From positions 1,987,500 through 2,051,499 of the forward strand of contig JANPYM010000006.1 of NCBI GenBank assembly GCA_025890175.1: a stretch of DNA of 64,000 nucleotides, written 5' to 3'. The stretch is from Ciborinia camelliae (Eukaryota > Ascomycota > Leotiomycetes > Helotiales > Sclerotiniaceae). The translations under genes were made by a program, and so were the position numbers. Under the pieces are notes generated by a model. The model saw nothing but the letters and a program-made list of their open reading frames with translations. It searched no databases and was not told the DNA's origin. Below are positions 24,637 through 36,429 of this stretch, piece by piece; the first letter of the stretch is position 1, and each line of letters starts with the position of its first letter.

Positions 24637-26073
24637 GATTGACTGATCCAAGACAAATTGTAAACGGGATTGAAGGGTGTTGATACAAGAACTTCATCGG
24701 AGGAATCTTTCGAGGACATTTAGTGCAATGTGGCACAGCATATCCCGAGCAAATTCTAGATACAATGGTACGTACCATAGTACAGATAAACGGTGTGCGG
24801 CGTGTACCGTAGATAACAAGTGAGATTGATTAATGGCTATGATGGCTTTTTGAAGGCGGGGAAGGAGGTAATGCGGGGTTGAGTCTGTACAAGGGGATCA
24901 TGCAAGTCTTATATTGCAAGGGGATAACTTCATCCACTAATACATCTCCAATGTATCATTTCGGTGATAAGCAAGATGCACCACACTATGTATAATGCGT
25001 ATATACTCGATTAATTGAATAGATAACGATGAATAGGTACCTTCTACATTGATATTTTCCCCGGTAAGTGTGTCTATCTCGGTCACTTGACGAGGTATCC
25101 CATCGCTAAACAGATACATAGTTTATACGAATCTCGCAGACAGCTTTTGATATATTGGATAAACTTATAGTTGAGAAATTCAATATGCAACGTTACATAC
25201 CTCGTATCTTATTCAATATTTAAAAATTGAGCTTTCACAGTTGACTTACAGCTTCAGCCGACAGTCAAAACCACCATTCATCAATGGGCCCTCAAGGAGC
25301 TTCTCAGTGCTCGAGTTTGAGTTATAGCTATGTAAAAAGACTTCTTCGGGGTGTGTCTGGCTGGCTGAATAGACAGTTCATATGCTTTTGTTGCGTATCT
25401 TATGTTTCAGAGTTCAAGCTATTGAGTGCTAGCTTGAGCAGCAGTGAGCAGCTTGCATATCAATTTAAGATATGTGACAAAACTTTTCTAAGTAGCTTTG
25501 ATTGGCTGTATATCTTAAGACCTAAAATCTCTTGGCTAGACCCGGTTTCTTCTAGTGCTTACTCGAAAGTTGAAATGAGCATATATCCAGAGAACTAACT
25601 TCTATTGTATTCTGCGACAATATAACAAGGTTTAATTATTTTGACCGTGGAAGCAGTGCTGAAGTAATGTTTAAATACTTTCACCATCTTCAAGACCTTC
25701 TATCTAGATATTAGATTCTGTAAACGTAGCTAAAAGAAAACGACATATGAGGCCCAAATAAGCTAAAATGAGATATTTGAAAAGTCACGTTTGGTCACGT
25801 TTAGATGGTATACTATCATTTACCATCCCATTAATCTAGTTTTTCAATCTTCCTCGATATCATGATGTCTTATTAATAACCTTCTTGTTCTCTTCCTAAA
25901 CCACAAACAATAACTATCGCCACCACAATAAAAGTATTTACATGAGACTAGAAGATTTGATATGACTGATCTTTCACGTGTCTAAGCATCTGCGACGCCT
26001 CCGATATCATTTTTGGGAGATCTCCTTGCCATATTTTCTGTGACTTGCAGTCTTCTAAGTGGTAGGAATTTTT
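24637..26073. other. intergenic, no supported gene
   Basis: Contains the transporter promoter on the left. An ATG-initiated 104-codon frame at 25284-25598 is Ser/Leu/Cys-rich without a signal peptide, domain or clear codon bias; I do not call it a gene. Confidence 0.5.
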
Positions 26074-26202
26074 TTAATTTGATCTCTTAGATTTGTTGAC
26101 AGTTTCATTGACAATTTCTCCCATAGTCTGAAGACAACTCAGTGCCATTTCCCCATCCGGGTTATCTTTTCCATCAAAGTAAATACCTTTCTCCTCAGCG
26201 GA
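26074..26202 (-). other. open 42-codon extension after an in-frame stop
   Basis: After the TGA at 26205-26203 the same frame stays open for 42 codons (begins SAEEKGIYFDGKDNPDGE) to a TAA at 26076-26074. The extension is hydrophilic and protein-like and continues the character of the upstream gene, so the TGA may be a nonsense change or a readthrough site. Confidence 0.5.
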
Positions 26203-27137
26203 TCAAGATAGATTTAAGGCGTTGTAGATCTTCTTGCACTCCGCTAAAATGTCATTAAAACGCTTATCCCTGCTCTTATTGTACGTATACTCAGTTTCAT
26301 AGAAGAATCTGAACATGGTTGCGCGCATGTTATACATGTCAGAGAGTTTTCGAGAAGTATTAAACAACGGTTCATAGTCACAGGGTGAGAATGCCATAAA
26401 AGCTCTGAATTCACCATCAATTTGGTCCAAGTTAAATAGCTTGCAATGGGCAAAGTCCGCATCAATGTGACCCTCGTGACAGGCCCTGTTGCGCTGAATT
26501 CTGATGTCTTGGTCTGGGGAGCCCCGACCCTCGATATGAATCCATTCTCCATCAACATATTTCTGCTTGCCACTCTCGAAAAATCCCTCGCGGACAACTA
26601 AGCTATGAGATGCAATAGTTTCAAATAATCCTATTTTCTTTTTAAGGACGACGTTTTCTCTTGCCATGGCATTCTCCTTCTGATCTGATGATGATTGAAA
26701 ACCAAGAGTCTCGGATATCTTATTCTTGGTTCCTGTACACAATTAGTGTTTGATGCGTAGCAGATGAAGCTTGAAGTTGCCTTACCTCAAGCTCTGATGT
26801 AGCCTCGACTTTCCTGGAAAGAGCACTTGCTCTCGCGTCGGCGACGAATTTATCTTCATTGAAACTAGTCTTCAAGAATACATCCAGTTCTTGCATAGGA
26901 ATATCAAGTGACTTTTCGGTGTTTTGCTCGGCGATGGTCTTATTGATAAACTGTCACTCATCATTAGTTATCCATAACTCCATTAATTATGATGAATCCA
27001 GTATCTTGGCCTACAGAAACGGCAAGTGTCAACCGATCAGTGATAGAATATTTCTCAATAGCAAGTTTACGTTGAATTGATGCCTCAAGTCGTTTTCTAC
27101 CGAGATCGAAGAGCTCCAAATTCAATTCTCTCTTCAT
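26203..27137 (-). CDS. hypothetical coiled-coil protein, possibly truncated
   Basis: My model has three exons, 27137-27015, 26950-26786 and 26724-26203, giving 269 residues. Intron 1 (64 bp, gtaggc..gtgacag with an AACTAAT branch) and intron 2 (61 bp, gtaagg..accaag) keep the frame; the second acceptor is AAG rather than the nearby CAG, which would break it. The N-terminal half is charged and helical (LFDLGRKRLEASIQRKLAI, then FVADARASALSRKVEATSEL). The C-terminal half has aromatic/charged motifs such as GKQKYVDGEWIHIEGRG, EFRAFMAFSPCDYEPLF and RFFYETEYTYNKSRDKRFND. I know no family. Upstream, an overlapping frame from ATG 27225 (MVVSESSSTSITSSM) ends near the start and could be the original N-terminus lost by a frameshift. 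Probably lineage-specific. Confidence 0.5.
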
Positions 27138-27602
27138 CTTTATCGATTTGAGCGTCTGCAGCGGAAGACTTTAAGGAACCCATACTGCTGGTAATCGAAG
27201 TGCTTGATGATTCTGAGACAACCATGTCTTTGTTGTGATTAAAAAAATTCAAAGTGTGTGGAGTAGAAATGAAACTGGGATTTGTGGTATTCGTGAGGGT
27301 GAGAGTAAAAACTCAATGGAGCGGGCTAGGAAGTAGAATATTCACTCGTAGCCATTCAATATAAGTTCGTGAATTCTTGAATGGGTTGCGGGGATGACGG
27401 AGAGGGAAAGAAAGCGGACATCAAAAAGAAATCTCACCGTTGGAAGGATGGACCAGACCATCGCAATAGAGGAGGTGTATACCGACAATGGCACATAATA
27501 TTTTCAAAAAGATACACGAAAACAAAGCCTGATCATTGTTGAAAATGTGGAGGGGTAGAATGTTACGAGTCATATAATACCTCATCTGAGGCATTTCAAT
27601 CA

Positions 27603-27801
27603 GGGTTTCCAGTAGTCCAGATTGAAATCCGGCAATGAAAGACTTCTTGATTCTTGAATCCAATTCAAACGTTCAAATTATTTGAAATACTGGGTATTGA
27701 ATTCATCTGAAATATTGAATTGTAATCAAACGATTACAGCTCTTCAAACTTTGAAAGCTCACATCTAGACATCTTCTGCCAATCTGGACTATTGGACACC
27801 C
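27603..27801. mobile_element. MITE-like element, copy 2
   Basis: A 199 bp AT-rich block with 22 bp terminal inverted repeats, 27603-27624 against 27780-27801, 20 of 22 positions paired. The inner terminus (TCCAATAGTC or its variant) is shared with the 22657-22859 element and total lengths agree within 4 bp. There is no coding potential. Confidence 0.65.
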
Positions 27802-28396
27802 TAGGCCGCCACATTTGGAATCATACCTAGATACCTAGGTACGCTCTTTCATAATAGCGTACGAATTACATACCGCAGCGACTGCGCTTATCCACCAACA
27901 GTAGAAAACGGTGGTGATTGAACCCCTCAGCATGGAATCATGCTTTATTTATTTTCATTTCTTGAACAATAAGCATCTTGGGGAACGCTTTGATCTGCCA
28001 AATACTTCAGCCAAAGTACTCCGGAGTAGTTATTTAGCCCCAGCTCATACAATCAAATTCAAGAGGATGACACAAATATTGAGGGTTCTAGATAGGCCAT
28101 AAAGACCACCTAGTAGTTCAGATGGGGGCCATAGATGAGAGAATTTTGTTTTTGTTTCCATGACTTTCAACTGCCGGCACGAGAGTTTCGAAGAGGGATG
28201 GATGGATGGCTTGGTGTATCTTTTGTGGTAACCAATATAATATCCATATAACTCAACCAGTATCTCATCTTTGAAATGTGAATGAAAGAAAGCTTTCTTG
28301 GTTTTTTGCAAAGGATTCTTTTGTGTGGGTAGGTAGGTCATGGCGAAGTCCGACTTCTGAAGCGGAGGGAGTCTGCAGCCTTTGGCAGTATATCAC

Positions 28397-28480
28397 GTGC
28401 CATTCCCCGTGCCATTCCCCGTGCCATTCCCCGTGCCATTCCCCGTGCCATTCCCCGTGCCGTTCCCCTTACCGTTTCCC
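28397..28480 (+). repeat. 12 bp minisatellite (GTGCCATTCCCC)
   Basis: Five perfect tandem copies of gtgccattcccc, a sixth with one change (gtgccgttcccc) and a seventh degenerate copy. Confidence 0.9.
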
Positions 28481-29144
28481 TTGCCAAATCATTTTGTTGC
28501 ATATCTGAAATTGTTGATGTTTCTCTTTTTAATTTATGGCCAAAATAATGAATGTAAAAAGTTGAATCGACTGGGAATAAGAACAACTTTTGGATTTTAT
28601 TTCCGGGTTCACCAGTTATCTTTCCCACCTGCAGTTATATGTCACGTGATAGTCCATTCACGCAGTGCTATCACGTGTATGGTTCACCCAGTATTGGTCA
28701 CTATTCTTCTTTTCTTTTCTTCTCGTTGATTCGGATTTATAAAAACGACACATGAACTTATTCAAAAAGCTGGAGCTGAAACAGGATCTAGGACATACCT
28801 ACCTCCTAAATCCGTTTGTATATTATCTTGGCTTGCCTCAGCTGTCTAACACTAGCTGGGATGTAACATTGTCGTCATTCAAAGCTTTGCTTCTTCTCAT
28901 TTGACAGCGAGGGTCAGCATGTTCTTCTTTTGTAAAGTCAGCAACCAGGGATTTGCAGAAAGTCGAAGCCATATTTGGTTGTTCAGCATTATACTGTTGT
29001 AATCAAGCAGATGCCAAGAGAGTTGAACGTCGTCGCCATAAGTATATGATTTAGCATTTCGTCGTGAGATCCGGTCGCATATTGTATCACATAGAATTGC
29101 ACATACAATCGGACCTGTTTCTACTTTTGCCTTGTTCAGTGTCA

Positions 29145-30325
29145 ATGTCAATGTTTTCCCGATCCAGCACAGGTATTTCAGTGGTGCAGCACTTTTCTTC
29201 CCTCGTGACTGGGAAAACAATCCTCATAACTGGTCCCTCAGCTGGTAGTATAGGTGCCGAGACAGCAGTATCACTTGCGCACGCTTCGCCTTCTACATTA
29301 ATTCTCGCTGGGCGTTCAGAATCTAAAATTCTTCCCGTTATCGAAGCAATCCACGCTCTCAATCAATCTATTACGACTCATTTTATACGTATAGATCTCG
29401 CTTCTCAAAGGTAAATCAGAGAAGCTGCGGCATCGATCAATAGACTGGTTGATAAAATCGATATCCTGATCAATAATGCGGGAGTGATGGCTGTGCCGAC
29501 CTTTGAGACAACTGAGGATGGAATCGAATTGCAATTTGGCGACAATCATATAGGACATTTCCTACTAACTAATCTACTTCTAGACAAAATTCTGAAAGCG
29601 GGGGAAGAGAGAGGAGCGAAGATTGTGAACGTTAGTAGTACTGGGTATGAGCTTGGCGGTGTTCGATTTGATGATTGGAACTTCAATGTATGGCCATTGC
29701 CCAATCCCGACTTTGCACCATTGACCCCATGAATAGGACGGAAAAAGCTATAGCCCCTGGGAAGCCTATGCTCAATCTAAAACTGCTAATGTTTTGTTCT
29801 CTGGCGCATTGGCTGCGAGACTAAAGGATAGAGGTGTACAATCCTTTTCACTTCAGCCAGGATGTGTGTCGATTCCAACAGGAACGTATTGGCGAGTGCT
29901 GATGGATGAAATAGACGTACCAGCAACAAATCTTCAAGCTCATGTAACTCCAGACATGTGGAGTGATGTAATACGGCAAGTTTCGGAGTCTTCAGGGGGT
30001 ATATATCCTGAGCATTCACGAACCGCATGCGTGCTAATAATAATACAGGTAAAGAATTTGAACCCCCCAAAACTCTTCAACAAGGATGTTCTACTACCTT
30101 AGTTGCAGCTTTGGACCCATCTATCTCAGGTATACATGCCTTCAAATTTCTTCCCAAACTCACAAACTGGGACTGATGCTTCCACTAGAATCATCAGGTG
30201 GATTTCTTCAAAATTGTGCTGTGAGGCCCGTACCTCAAGATTACGCAGTTGGCGTGGGAAATCAAGCTAGATTATGGGAACTGAGTGAGAGGTTAGTGGG
30301 CCAACAGTTTGACCTCCTGGGTTGA
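29145..30325 (+). pseudogene. short-chain dehydrogenase/reductase, interrupted by TAA
   Basis: A Rossmann-fold oxidoreductase of the classical-to-extended SDR type. Exons by splice signals: 29145-29687, 29737-29863, 29924-29998, 30049-30129 and 30189-30325 (introns 49, 60, 50 and 59 bp), all phases consistent, about 320 codons. Motifs: nucleotide-binding ITGPSAGSIGAETAVSL (TGxxxGxG), [16 protein letters not shown], then SST at [10 protein letters not shown], and the catalytic YAQSK in exon 2 (PWEAYAQSKTANVLFSGALA). The C-terminus GNQARLWELSERLVGQQ fits the family. Within exon 1, codon 90 is TAA (29412-29414), just where homologues read an uninterrupted helix before the NNAG motif; the frame resumes at once with [15 protein letters not shown]. 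The only way to splice it out would be a 33 bp intron, too short to be likely. Either a recent nonsense allele, a sequencing error or a real readthrough. Confidence 0.8.
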
Positions 30326-32054
30326 GAAGGACAGCGATACTTGTTTCGCAGTTATCATAAATGCATCACGAACTCTGCTATTCTATATCTACTTCTCATG
30401 ACATTGACTAGTCTTCTCGTAGAAGAGATAGAGGATGAAATAGTAGCTTAAAGTAGACTATCCAACTTTAATGGGGATTGGAGAGGGAGAAACTTCCTTT
30501 AAGTCTCAAGTTCACTTTCCATGTCTCCATATGAGAAGATGCAACCAAACCCGTCCCAATCCCAATCCCATTTCCTACACAACCTACCTAGTATTCATGC
30601 ACATGCACAAATCACAACCATCAGTAATATCCTACATCCTCCATCTTATATCTTTCACCCAAGAGCAGTAACAATAGCTCATTCCCATCCATATCATCAT
30701 TAGCAACCTATCAACAAGGGGATTTGATTTCTCAATAAAATCAACAAATTCTATCCATCACTGGCATAACGAGGGCAAAAAAAAGCAGCGAGAAGTGAAG
30801 CAAACAAATTATGGCTGCAGTAAATAGCAATTCCAATTCCAATGAAGTCTATCTCTAGCTGATATCAATATCAATATCAAAAAAAAGCTCGTATCTCAAG
30901 TATACACAACCATAAAAGGAAGCCAAGCCAAGCGAAGCGAGTTCTTTATCGAGCCTCCTCAGATCAAAGAGAATAAATATTAATACCAGTGGACCCAACC
31001 TCGAGCCTCACAAGTAGCAAACTTTTCCAACCCGACAACGAGGGGCCCGGGGAAATAAACGATCTCGATTCACTACCTACAGCGAATATGTAAATATCAT
31101 GATTATTCGCGTAGAAAAATCAAAGACATTGATGCCTGAGTGAAACTTGACAGGCTCGAGGCTCCAGGCTCCATTTTATGGAGGATACATGAACACCCGA
31201 CATCCATGGAAAAATATAATCCAGCTCACCTAAGGCCACGATTTAAAATCCCAAAGCGTGCATGTAAGATACCTTCCATTAGCATGGCATCACACAAACA
31301 CCTCATATATTTCACATGATGTAATAGACATAAATAAAATCACGGCAAGGGGGAGAGATCAATCGGATAGAGTACAAAACAACTCCATGCATTAAGTTCT
31401 AATCTCGAGACTACAGCTAAGTGCTCAAAACTAACTCCTAAGCTGGAACGTTATTTCAATGTGCCCTCTAAGATAACCCTCCTCCACTCTCCATCCCACA
31501 TCTCGCAAGTTTCTCCTCCCAAAATGATGTCTCTAGCCATCTCTCGCTTCCGTTCATATCGGCATCGCCAAGGGTATATTAAGAATAACTATGTGCAAAG
31601 TGTAAATAAATAAAATCAAATTCGTCTTGATTTGAGTGGGGAGTTTCCTTCCATACGTCAATATCAGTACGGTTCGAGGATACGAATGTTGAATAAGTAA
31701 GTTGTCGTAATCGTCGTGCTTAGAAAAGAGTCTCCAGTAGAGTAAATGGAGTAGTTGTTGAATTTAAAAAGGATAGTATGTGCAGAAGTAAAGCGTGTGT
31801 AGAAGTGGAGACACCGAGCGCACGAGGATTCCCACAGGCTCCAGGTCATCATCCATTATCCCACCAAAAGATATCAAAAACGCCATGCTTCCGTACTCGC
31901 TGGTGCGAGGGAGCATATCCCAATTCCCATTTCGGCATCCCTTCAGATCTTCATTTCGCGTGCTGAAAAATAAATAATTCGATCAATGCTCGCCGGCAAA
32001 ATGTTCACGCTCATTCCCGCCATATGCAACCATCCCAAAACTCCATGTTGAATT
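30326..32054. other. intergenic, probable 3' UTR side of STB3
   Basis: Open frames at 30471-30703 and 31664-31977 are short and repeat-like. No gene seen. A long AT-rich stretch before 32055 would hold the STB3 3' UTR. Confidence 0.5.
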
Positions 32055-33155
32055 TTATACAGAACCAAGTCGTAAAAGTGCTTCAATAGCCTCTCGCTCT
32101 TGAGAATCTGCAGAGGCCATGTTTAAAGCAGTGAAACCGTTGGGGGTGTGGGTTCTTGCTTGTGCTGGAACGGAATGTCCAACAGTAGGGCGAAAACTCC
32201 CCCTATATACATGAGAATTAAAAACTTGTGGAAGAGGTCCAGATGTAAGGGGTCCAGATGCTGAATATGAAGCTGCTCGCAATGCGGCGGCTCCAACAGC
32301 TGCCCAATCTTCCTCATCCGTAACATCATTCGGATCATCCTCCATCATGACATCTTCTTCAGGCTCAGATGGGGAAGAACTCGACTCATCGCCATCCAAA
32401 GACATTTTGTCGGCCTCATCAGGCATCGAGACATCATCTCTATGAGAAAAAATTGCCGAATCCCCGGCCCAACTTGACCCTGGTTCGTTGAGACGTGTCC
32501 GAGTAAATGACCACCCGTGGTTGTTGGCGATTGGCATTCCAGTAGGATAGGAATCTGGTAAGCTCGATGGTGGTGAATTTCCAAAAGCTCGACTCATTCT
32601 AGCCGGATGCCCCTTTAGTCTCGCGTCCCATCTGCCCCAACCCACTTTCTCGAACAACACATTTCCTTTTACACCGCCAGCCTCACCGCCATTTCCACGT
32701 CCCTCGAGAGCACCCACAACAAGTCTTCTAGCTTTTGCGGGAGGAATTCCAGAAAAGCCGGGGACGGAGGTAGTGAGGTAGCCCATGATGTGGCGGATAG
32801 CAAGTGGGCCGTGATCCAACAATATTTCGGGGAGGTGATGCTTAGCCAAGAGACTAGGGGTTATAGCACCAGTGGTATCCAACCCTGGCGATCCGATATC
32901 CGATGTTCCCTCATTTCCACTCGCATCGTGTAAATCTAGGTCGGAATCGACATGCTCCAGGTTAAGCTGAGGCAACGGTGAACGAGTGCCAAATGGTTTG
33001 GTAACGTGTGGAGGTAAGTTGGGAGAGATGGAATTCGGAGGGGTAGGAAGAGCATGGCCTTTAGTGGCGGGAACACTTCGAGCCGCTACAGCAGTCAAGC
33101 TGTCTCGGTCGAATGGTGTTGGGATTCTGCGAGCAGAGGAAGCAATAGAAGCCAT
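32055..33155 (-). CDS. STB3: Sin3-binding transcription factor Stb3-like
   Basis: A single exon of 366 residues. The core at about residues 103-180 carries the fungal Sin3-binding (Stb3) domain: LLAKHHLPEILLDHGPLAIR, HIMGYLTTSVPGFSGIPPAK, ARRLVVGALEGRGNG, and NVLFEKVGWGRWDARLKG. In yeast Stb3 binds the ribosomal RNA processing element and represses ribosome-biogenesis genes through Sin3/Rpd3 under TORC1/Sch9 control; those roles are taken from the family. The N-terminus is Pro/Ser-rich (HALPTPPNSISPNLPPH). The middle is acidic (SEPEEDVMMEDDPNDVTDEE), and the C-terminus ends in a short helix REAIEALLRLGSV. The start at 33155 is the first ATG of the frame; stop TAA at 32055-32057. A leader of several hundred bases with a CT-rich run precedes it. 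Confidence 0.88.
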   Translation of the reverse strand: MASIASSARRIPTPFDRDSLTAVAARSVPATKGHALPTPPNSISPNLPPHVTKPFGTRSPLPQLNLEHVDSDLDLHDASGNEGTSDIGSPGLDTTGAITPSLLAKHHLPEILLDHGPLAIRHIMGYLTTSVPGFSGIPPAKARRLVVGALEGRGNGGEAGGVKGNVLFEKVGWGRWDARLKGHPARMSRAFGNSPPSSLPDSYPTGMPIANNHGWSFTRTRLNEPGSSWAGDSAIFSHRDDVSMPDEADKMSLDGDESSSSPSEPEEDVMMEDDPNDVTDEEDWAAVGAAALRAASYSASGPLTSGPLPQVFNSHVYRGSFRPTVGHSVPAQARTHTPNGFTALNMASADSQEREAIEALLRLGSV

Positions 33156-33508
33156 TTTGTTAATGGATCAGTTGGTTTGATTCTCTGCAGATGCGCGACA
33201 CAGTATCAGTATTTAAGTTCATCAATAATGCGTGGTGGTGAATCCGGTGACTCAGAATCCTACACCTTGTTGGGTTGTTGGGTTGAAGGGTTGGAGGGCT
33301 GACTCACTTGGATTTGCGATAGAAATGTTGCGAGCGAATCGAATAATTCGGCAATGTAGTACAAAGCAACTGCAACTGCTGATGGTATCTTGAGGAATCG
33401 AAGAGGATGGACGGGACTGGTATCTTAACGTAATAGACGATGGAGAATCGAGATGAAGTTGTTGTGAAGATGGAGAAATGGTGGGCGTCGAAAGGTGATT
33501 TGAGCTAC

Positions 33509-33541
33509 TGGATTGGATTGGATTGGATTGGATTGGATTGG
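33509..33541 (+). repeat. GGATT tandem repeat
   Basis: About six consecutive ggatt units in the 5' leader region of STB3. Confidence 0.8.
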
Positions 33542-35856
33542 ATCGGATCCGGGAAGGAAGCAAAGCAATGAGCTGAAGGTATAAGGAAGAGCGAACCACC
33601 TCTGCTGCGAATATAAAAGTAAATGGAGGTAGGGGCAGCGACGAATGTGAGGAGGAAAGGTGAATGTTGGGATGAATGTTCAAATGATCAAAATGTTCTT
33701 GCGAAACTTGGGAATTAGATGTATTTGTATGTGAATATGTATGAATATGTATCTGGATCTGGATTATGTATTATTATCTCTGGTGGTGGTTACTATTTAA
33801 GACCTTGGTCTTTGTTCCCTTGGGTTGGGTTATATGGTTGTATGGATTGTGCGCACCCTTCTGGATGTCTATGGTAGGGTAGGGTAGGGTAGGATGATCA
33901 ATTGATCGAATGGACCGGAACATTTACATGGGTCTTCCCAGCCAGGCTAAGTCAGCCGTGTTAGCGTATATGGATAGACCAAATAATGCAAGACCAAATG
34001 CAAGACCCAACACGGAACGGAATCTAGGCGTCGGGTAGGCTCGTAGCAGGAGGGAGGTAGATACCGCACGTAGGTAATAATCTAAAGGTAAGGTACCTAG
34101 GGAAACTCTTACTTAGTTTGTACTAAAAGTTATGCAACTTCTTATGTGACGTTATGTCAGACTATCACGTAGAGTAGAATTTATGATTTTCTTATCATCC
34201 GAGTGTTCTGATCCAATCATTCATTAATCAACCAAAATATGCAAGTCCTTGTGATTTATGATTTGTTAAAATAATGCATCATCCAATATCCACTTGTTTT
34301 ATTTTATTCACAGAATAATTATGCAAAGTTCCCGAAAGCTTAAAAGGTTAAAAGAGAGATCTTCTACCGTGAGTGACAAGTGACGTCCGTGAGACCAAAG
34401 CCTTATTCGTACTCGTTCCTTTTGAAAGTATCAGGAGTATCGGTAGTATAGTTTTGTCCGTATGGTATAGTCCGTATGGTATAGTTTATTAGTACCGGTA
34501 ATAATATCTCTCACTTGGGCAGGTATTGATTTCCCTCAAGAAACTACCTACCTACCTACCTTGGTAGTAAGCAGGTACAACTTGAAAGTAGGTACAGTAC
34601 TACAAGTAGGTACTACCAGGTAGATGTAGGAACTTGGAAGGGATGTAAACTCAACATAATAATAATAATAATACAGTAATACCGTATGTACTCGTGCATA
34701 CATGCATATATTTTGGCTCACCTGAGCAGATACTGACTAATAACTGACTGTGTGTAAGAGCAAGTGATTCAATCTTAGGAGAAAAAAAGAAAGACTTATT
34801 ACATGTATTACAGGATAGGTACTGCACTAATATCAGTCATAATATTTTACATTTCTTTCTTTTAGAAACTTCCCCCTATCCCCCTATCCCCCTATCATCC
34901 TATCAATGTAATACTAATTACCACTCTTAAATAATACTGTACACATTCACACACATCAACACTGGACACATCAATACACATTATTAACATACATCGCACA
35001 ATAAGAATATCTTCAAATTGATACCGAGTCTCGAGGTAGGTTATCTTGGTACGTGAACCCTATCGTATCCATCATCCGAATCTATCAAAACCTTATTCTT
35101 CTTCCATAATCTCGATAGCTAACTGAAATAAATGATCGACGGACATTGTCCAGATGATAAGGTTTGAAGTCTTTCGTCCCACCGTCCCACCGCCCCACGC
35201 ACTCTCCACGCACACTAGAATATTCTGAATAATTAATTAATGATGATTAAGTACAGTAGTCTACACCTGGGCAGACTATGTATGTATGGTTCATGAGGTT
35301 TATACTTTAGAAGCACAACCTTGGAACTCAATAATAGAAGAAAGAACCTTCACACCTTCACGCCTTCACGCCTTCACGTAACTCTGTTCACGTTGCTTTC
35401 AATTCTTTCTCCATTGGATTCTTAACCTGCCTCCCTAGCTTAACACCACCACCTGGGCACTGGGCAGTGCCTGATCAGCAGACAGACATCCATGATACTT
35501 CACTTAGCTTCGAACTTCGTACATTCCAATTTGCCAATTTACCAATTTACCATTATTATACCATTATACCATGGTCCATTGTTATACCATAGCCATTATT
35601 GGTACAAATTCTATAATACTACTGTACCAGTGTACCAGTGTACCGACGGAGGTACGCGTCTCCTGAGTCCTCACAAACCGCAATCTTATGACTAGGTACC
35701 TACCTAGTCATAGAATAGGAGTTTGGTAGATTCCCCACTTCTGTACTAAAATAATGTCACTACTTAGTCTCCTTCCTCTGATAACGTGTAAGGGCCACTA
35801 CCATCCCCCACGTTCTACAATCCTGCCCTGATAACGATTCTCCGTGAACAATCAAT

Positions 35857-35888
35857 CTTGTGAACTTGTGAACTTGTGAACTTGTGAA
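35857..35888 (+). repeat. CTTGTGAA tandem repeat
   Basis: Four perfect copies of the octamer cttgtgaa. Confidence 0.9.
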
Positions 35889-36429
35889 CATTACCCGAAT
35901 GAGCCAGACGAGAATTACGATGCGAACCTTGGAAACCCCCGATACCTGAGTTGTTTTCTAGATTCGGAAATCTTGACCATTCGATCCAAGCAAGTTTCAT
36001 GCTTCGATTATCGACCACTCGATTGCTATCGTGCTTCTCCAAGGAATACGAGGTTGGTTGGGGAGAAAACCACATGAGAGGGGTAGTACGGATAACAAAA
36101 AGTGGCACAATCTTGGATGAGAAGTTGGCCTTACCGAATATCGGACTCATGGAAAGAAGCCGAAAAAGAGTTACAAGACTGTCTGTATTATTGTACAAAT
36201 TGTCCAATATCCTTGAACAATTTGAAAGCTTGCATTCTGCATGTTTCTTTCTTCGTGATGTTCCATGCCCAATCCGTTATGTTAAGCCGAAGAAGCACCA
36301 CAGACCGGCCTGATACATCATACCTTGCAGTCAAGTGAAGATGGGATGGGGAGCCGGCGAACCGCTGCTAATGCAATCACTTTTTAAACCCCAACAGTTA
36401 CAGAACCAAACAAAACCAAATGGGTATTG

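Larger units (their letters stand above)
27226..29144. other. intergenic with MITE-like copy and minisatellite
   Basis: No supported gene. It holds the inverted-repeat element at 27603-27801, a TACCTAGGTAC palindrome at 27832-27842 and the 12 bp minisatellite at 28397-28480. Frames over the minisatellite encode only its repeat (VPFP or GMAR units). Confidence 0.55.
33156..36429. other. 3.3 kb intergenic region rich in simple repeats
   Basis: STB3 promoter on the left, TOP3 3' side on the right. Contains GGATT repeats (about 33509-33541), a TAGGG triplet run (33873-33894), a CCCCTAT run (34873-34897), a TGTACCAG run (about 35624-35643), a palindromic ACTAGGTACC..CCTAGT block (35691-35711) and a CTTGTGAA octamer repeat (35857-35888). 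Open frames at 35815-36338 on both strands lack ATG starts or domains. Confidence 0.55.

Noticed and set aside
24637..24651. Extended start of the MFS transporter (MDQSI-like)
   Set aside because: It would start at TTG; the first ATG at 24636 is normal for the family.
29411..29443. A 33 bp intron removing the TAA in the SDR gene
   Set aside because: Too short for a spliceosomal intron, lacks a branch site, and would delete residues conserved in homologues.
33873..33894. Telomere-like (TAGGG)n run
   Set aside because: Only three to four units with unit GGTAG/TAGGG rather than TTAGGG, and flanked by ordinary DNA; a simple repeat, not a telomere.
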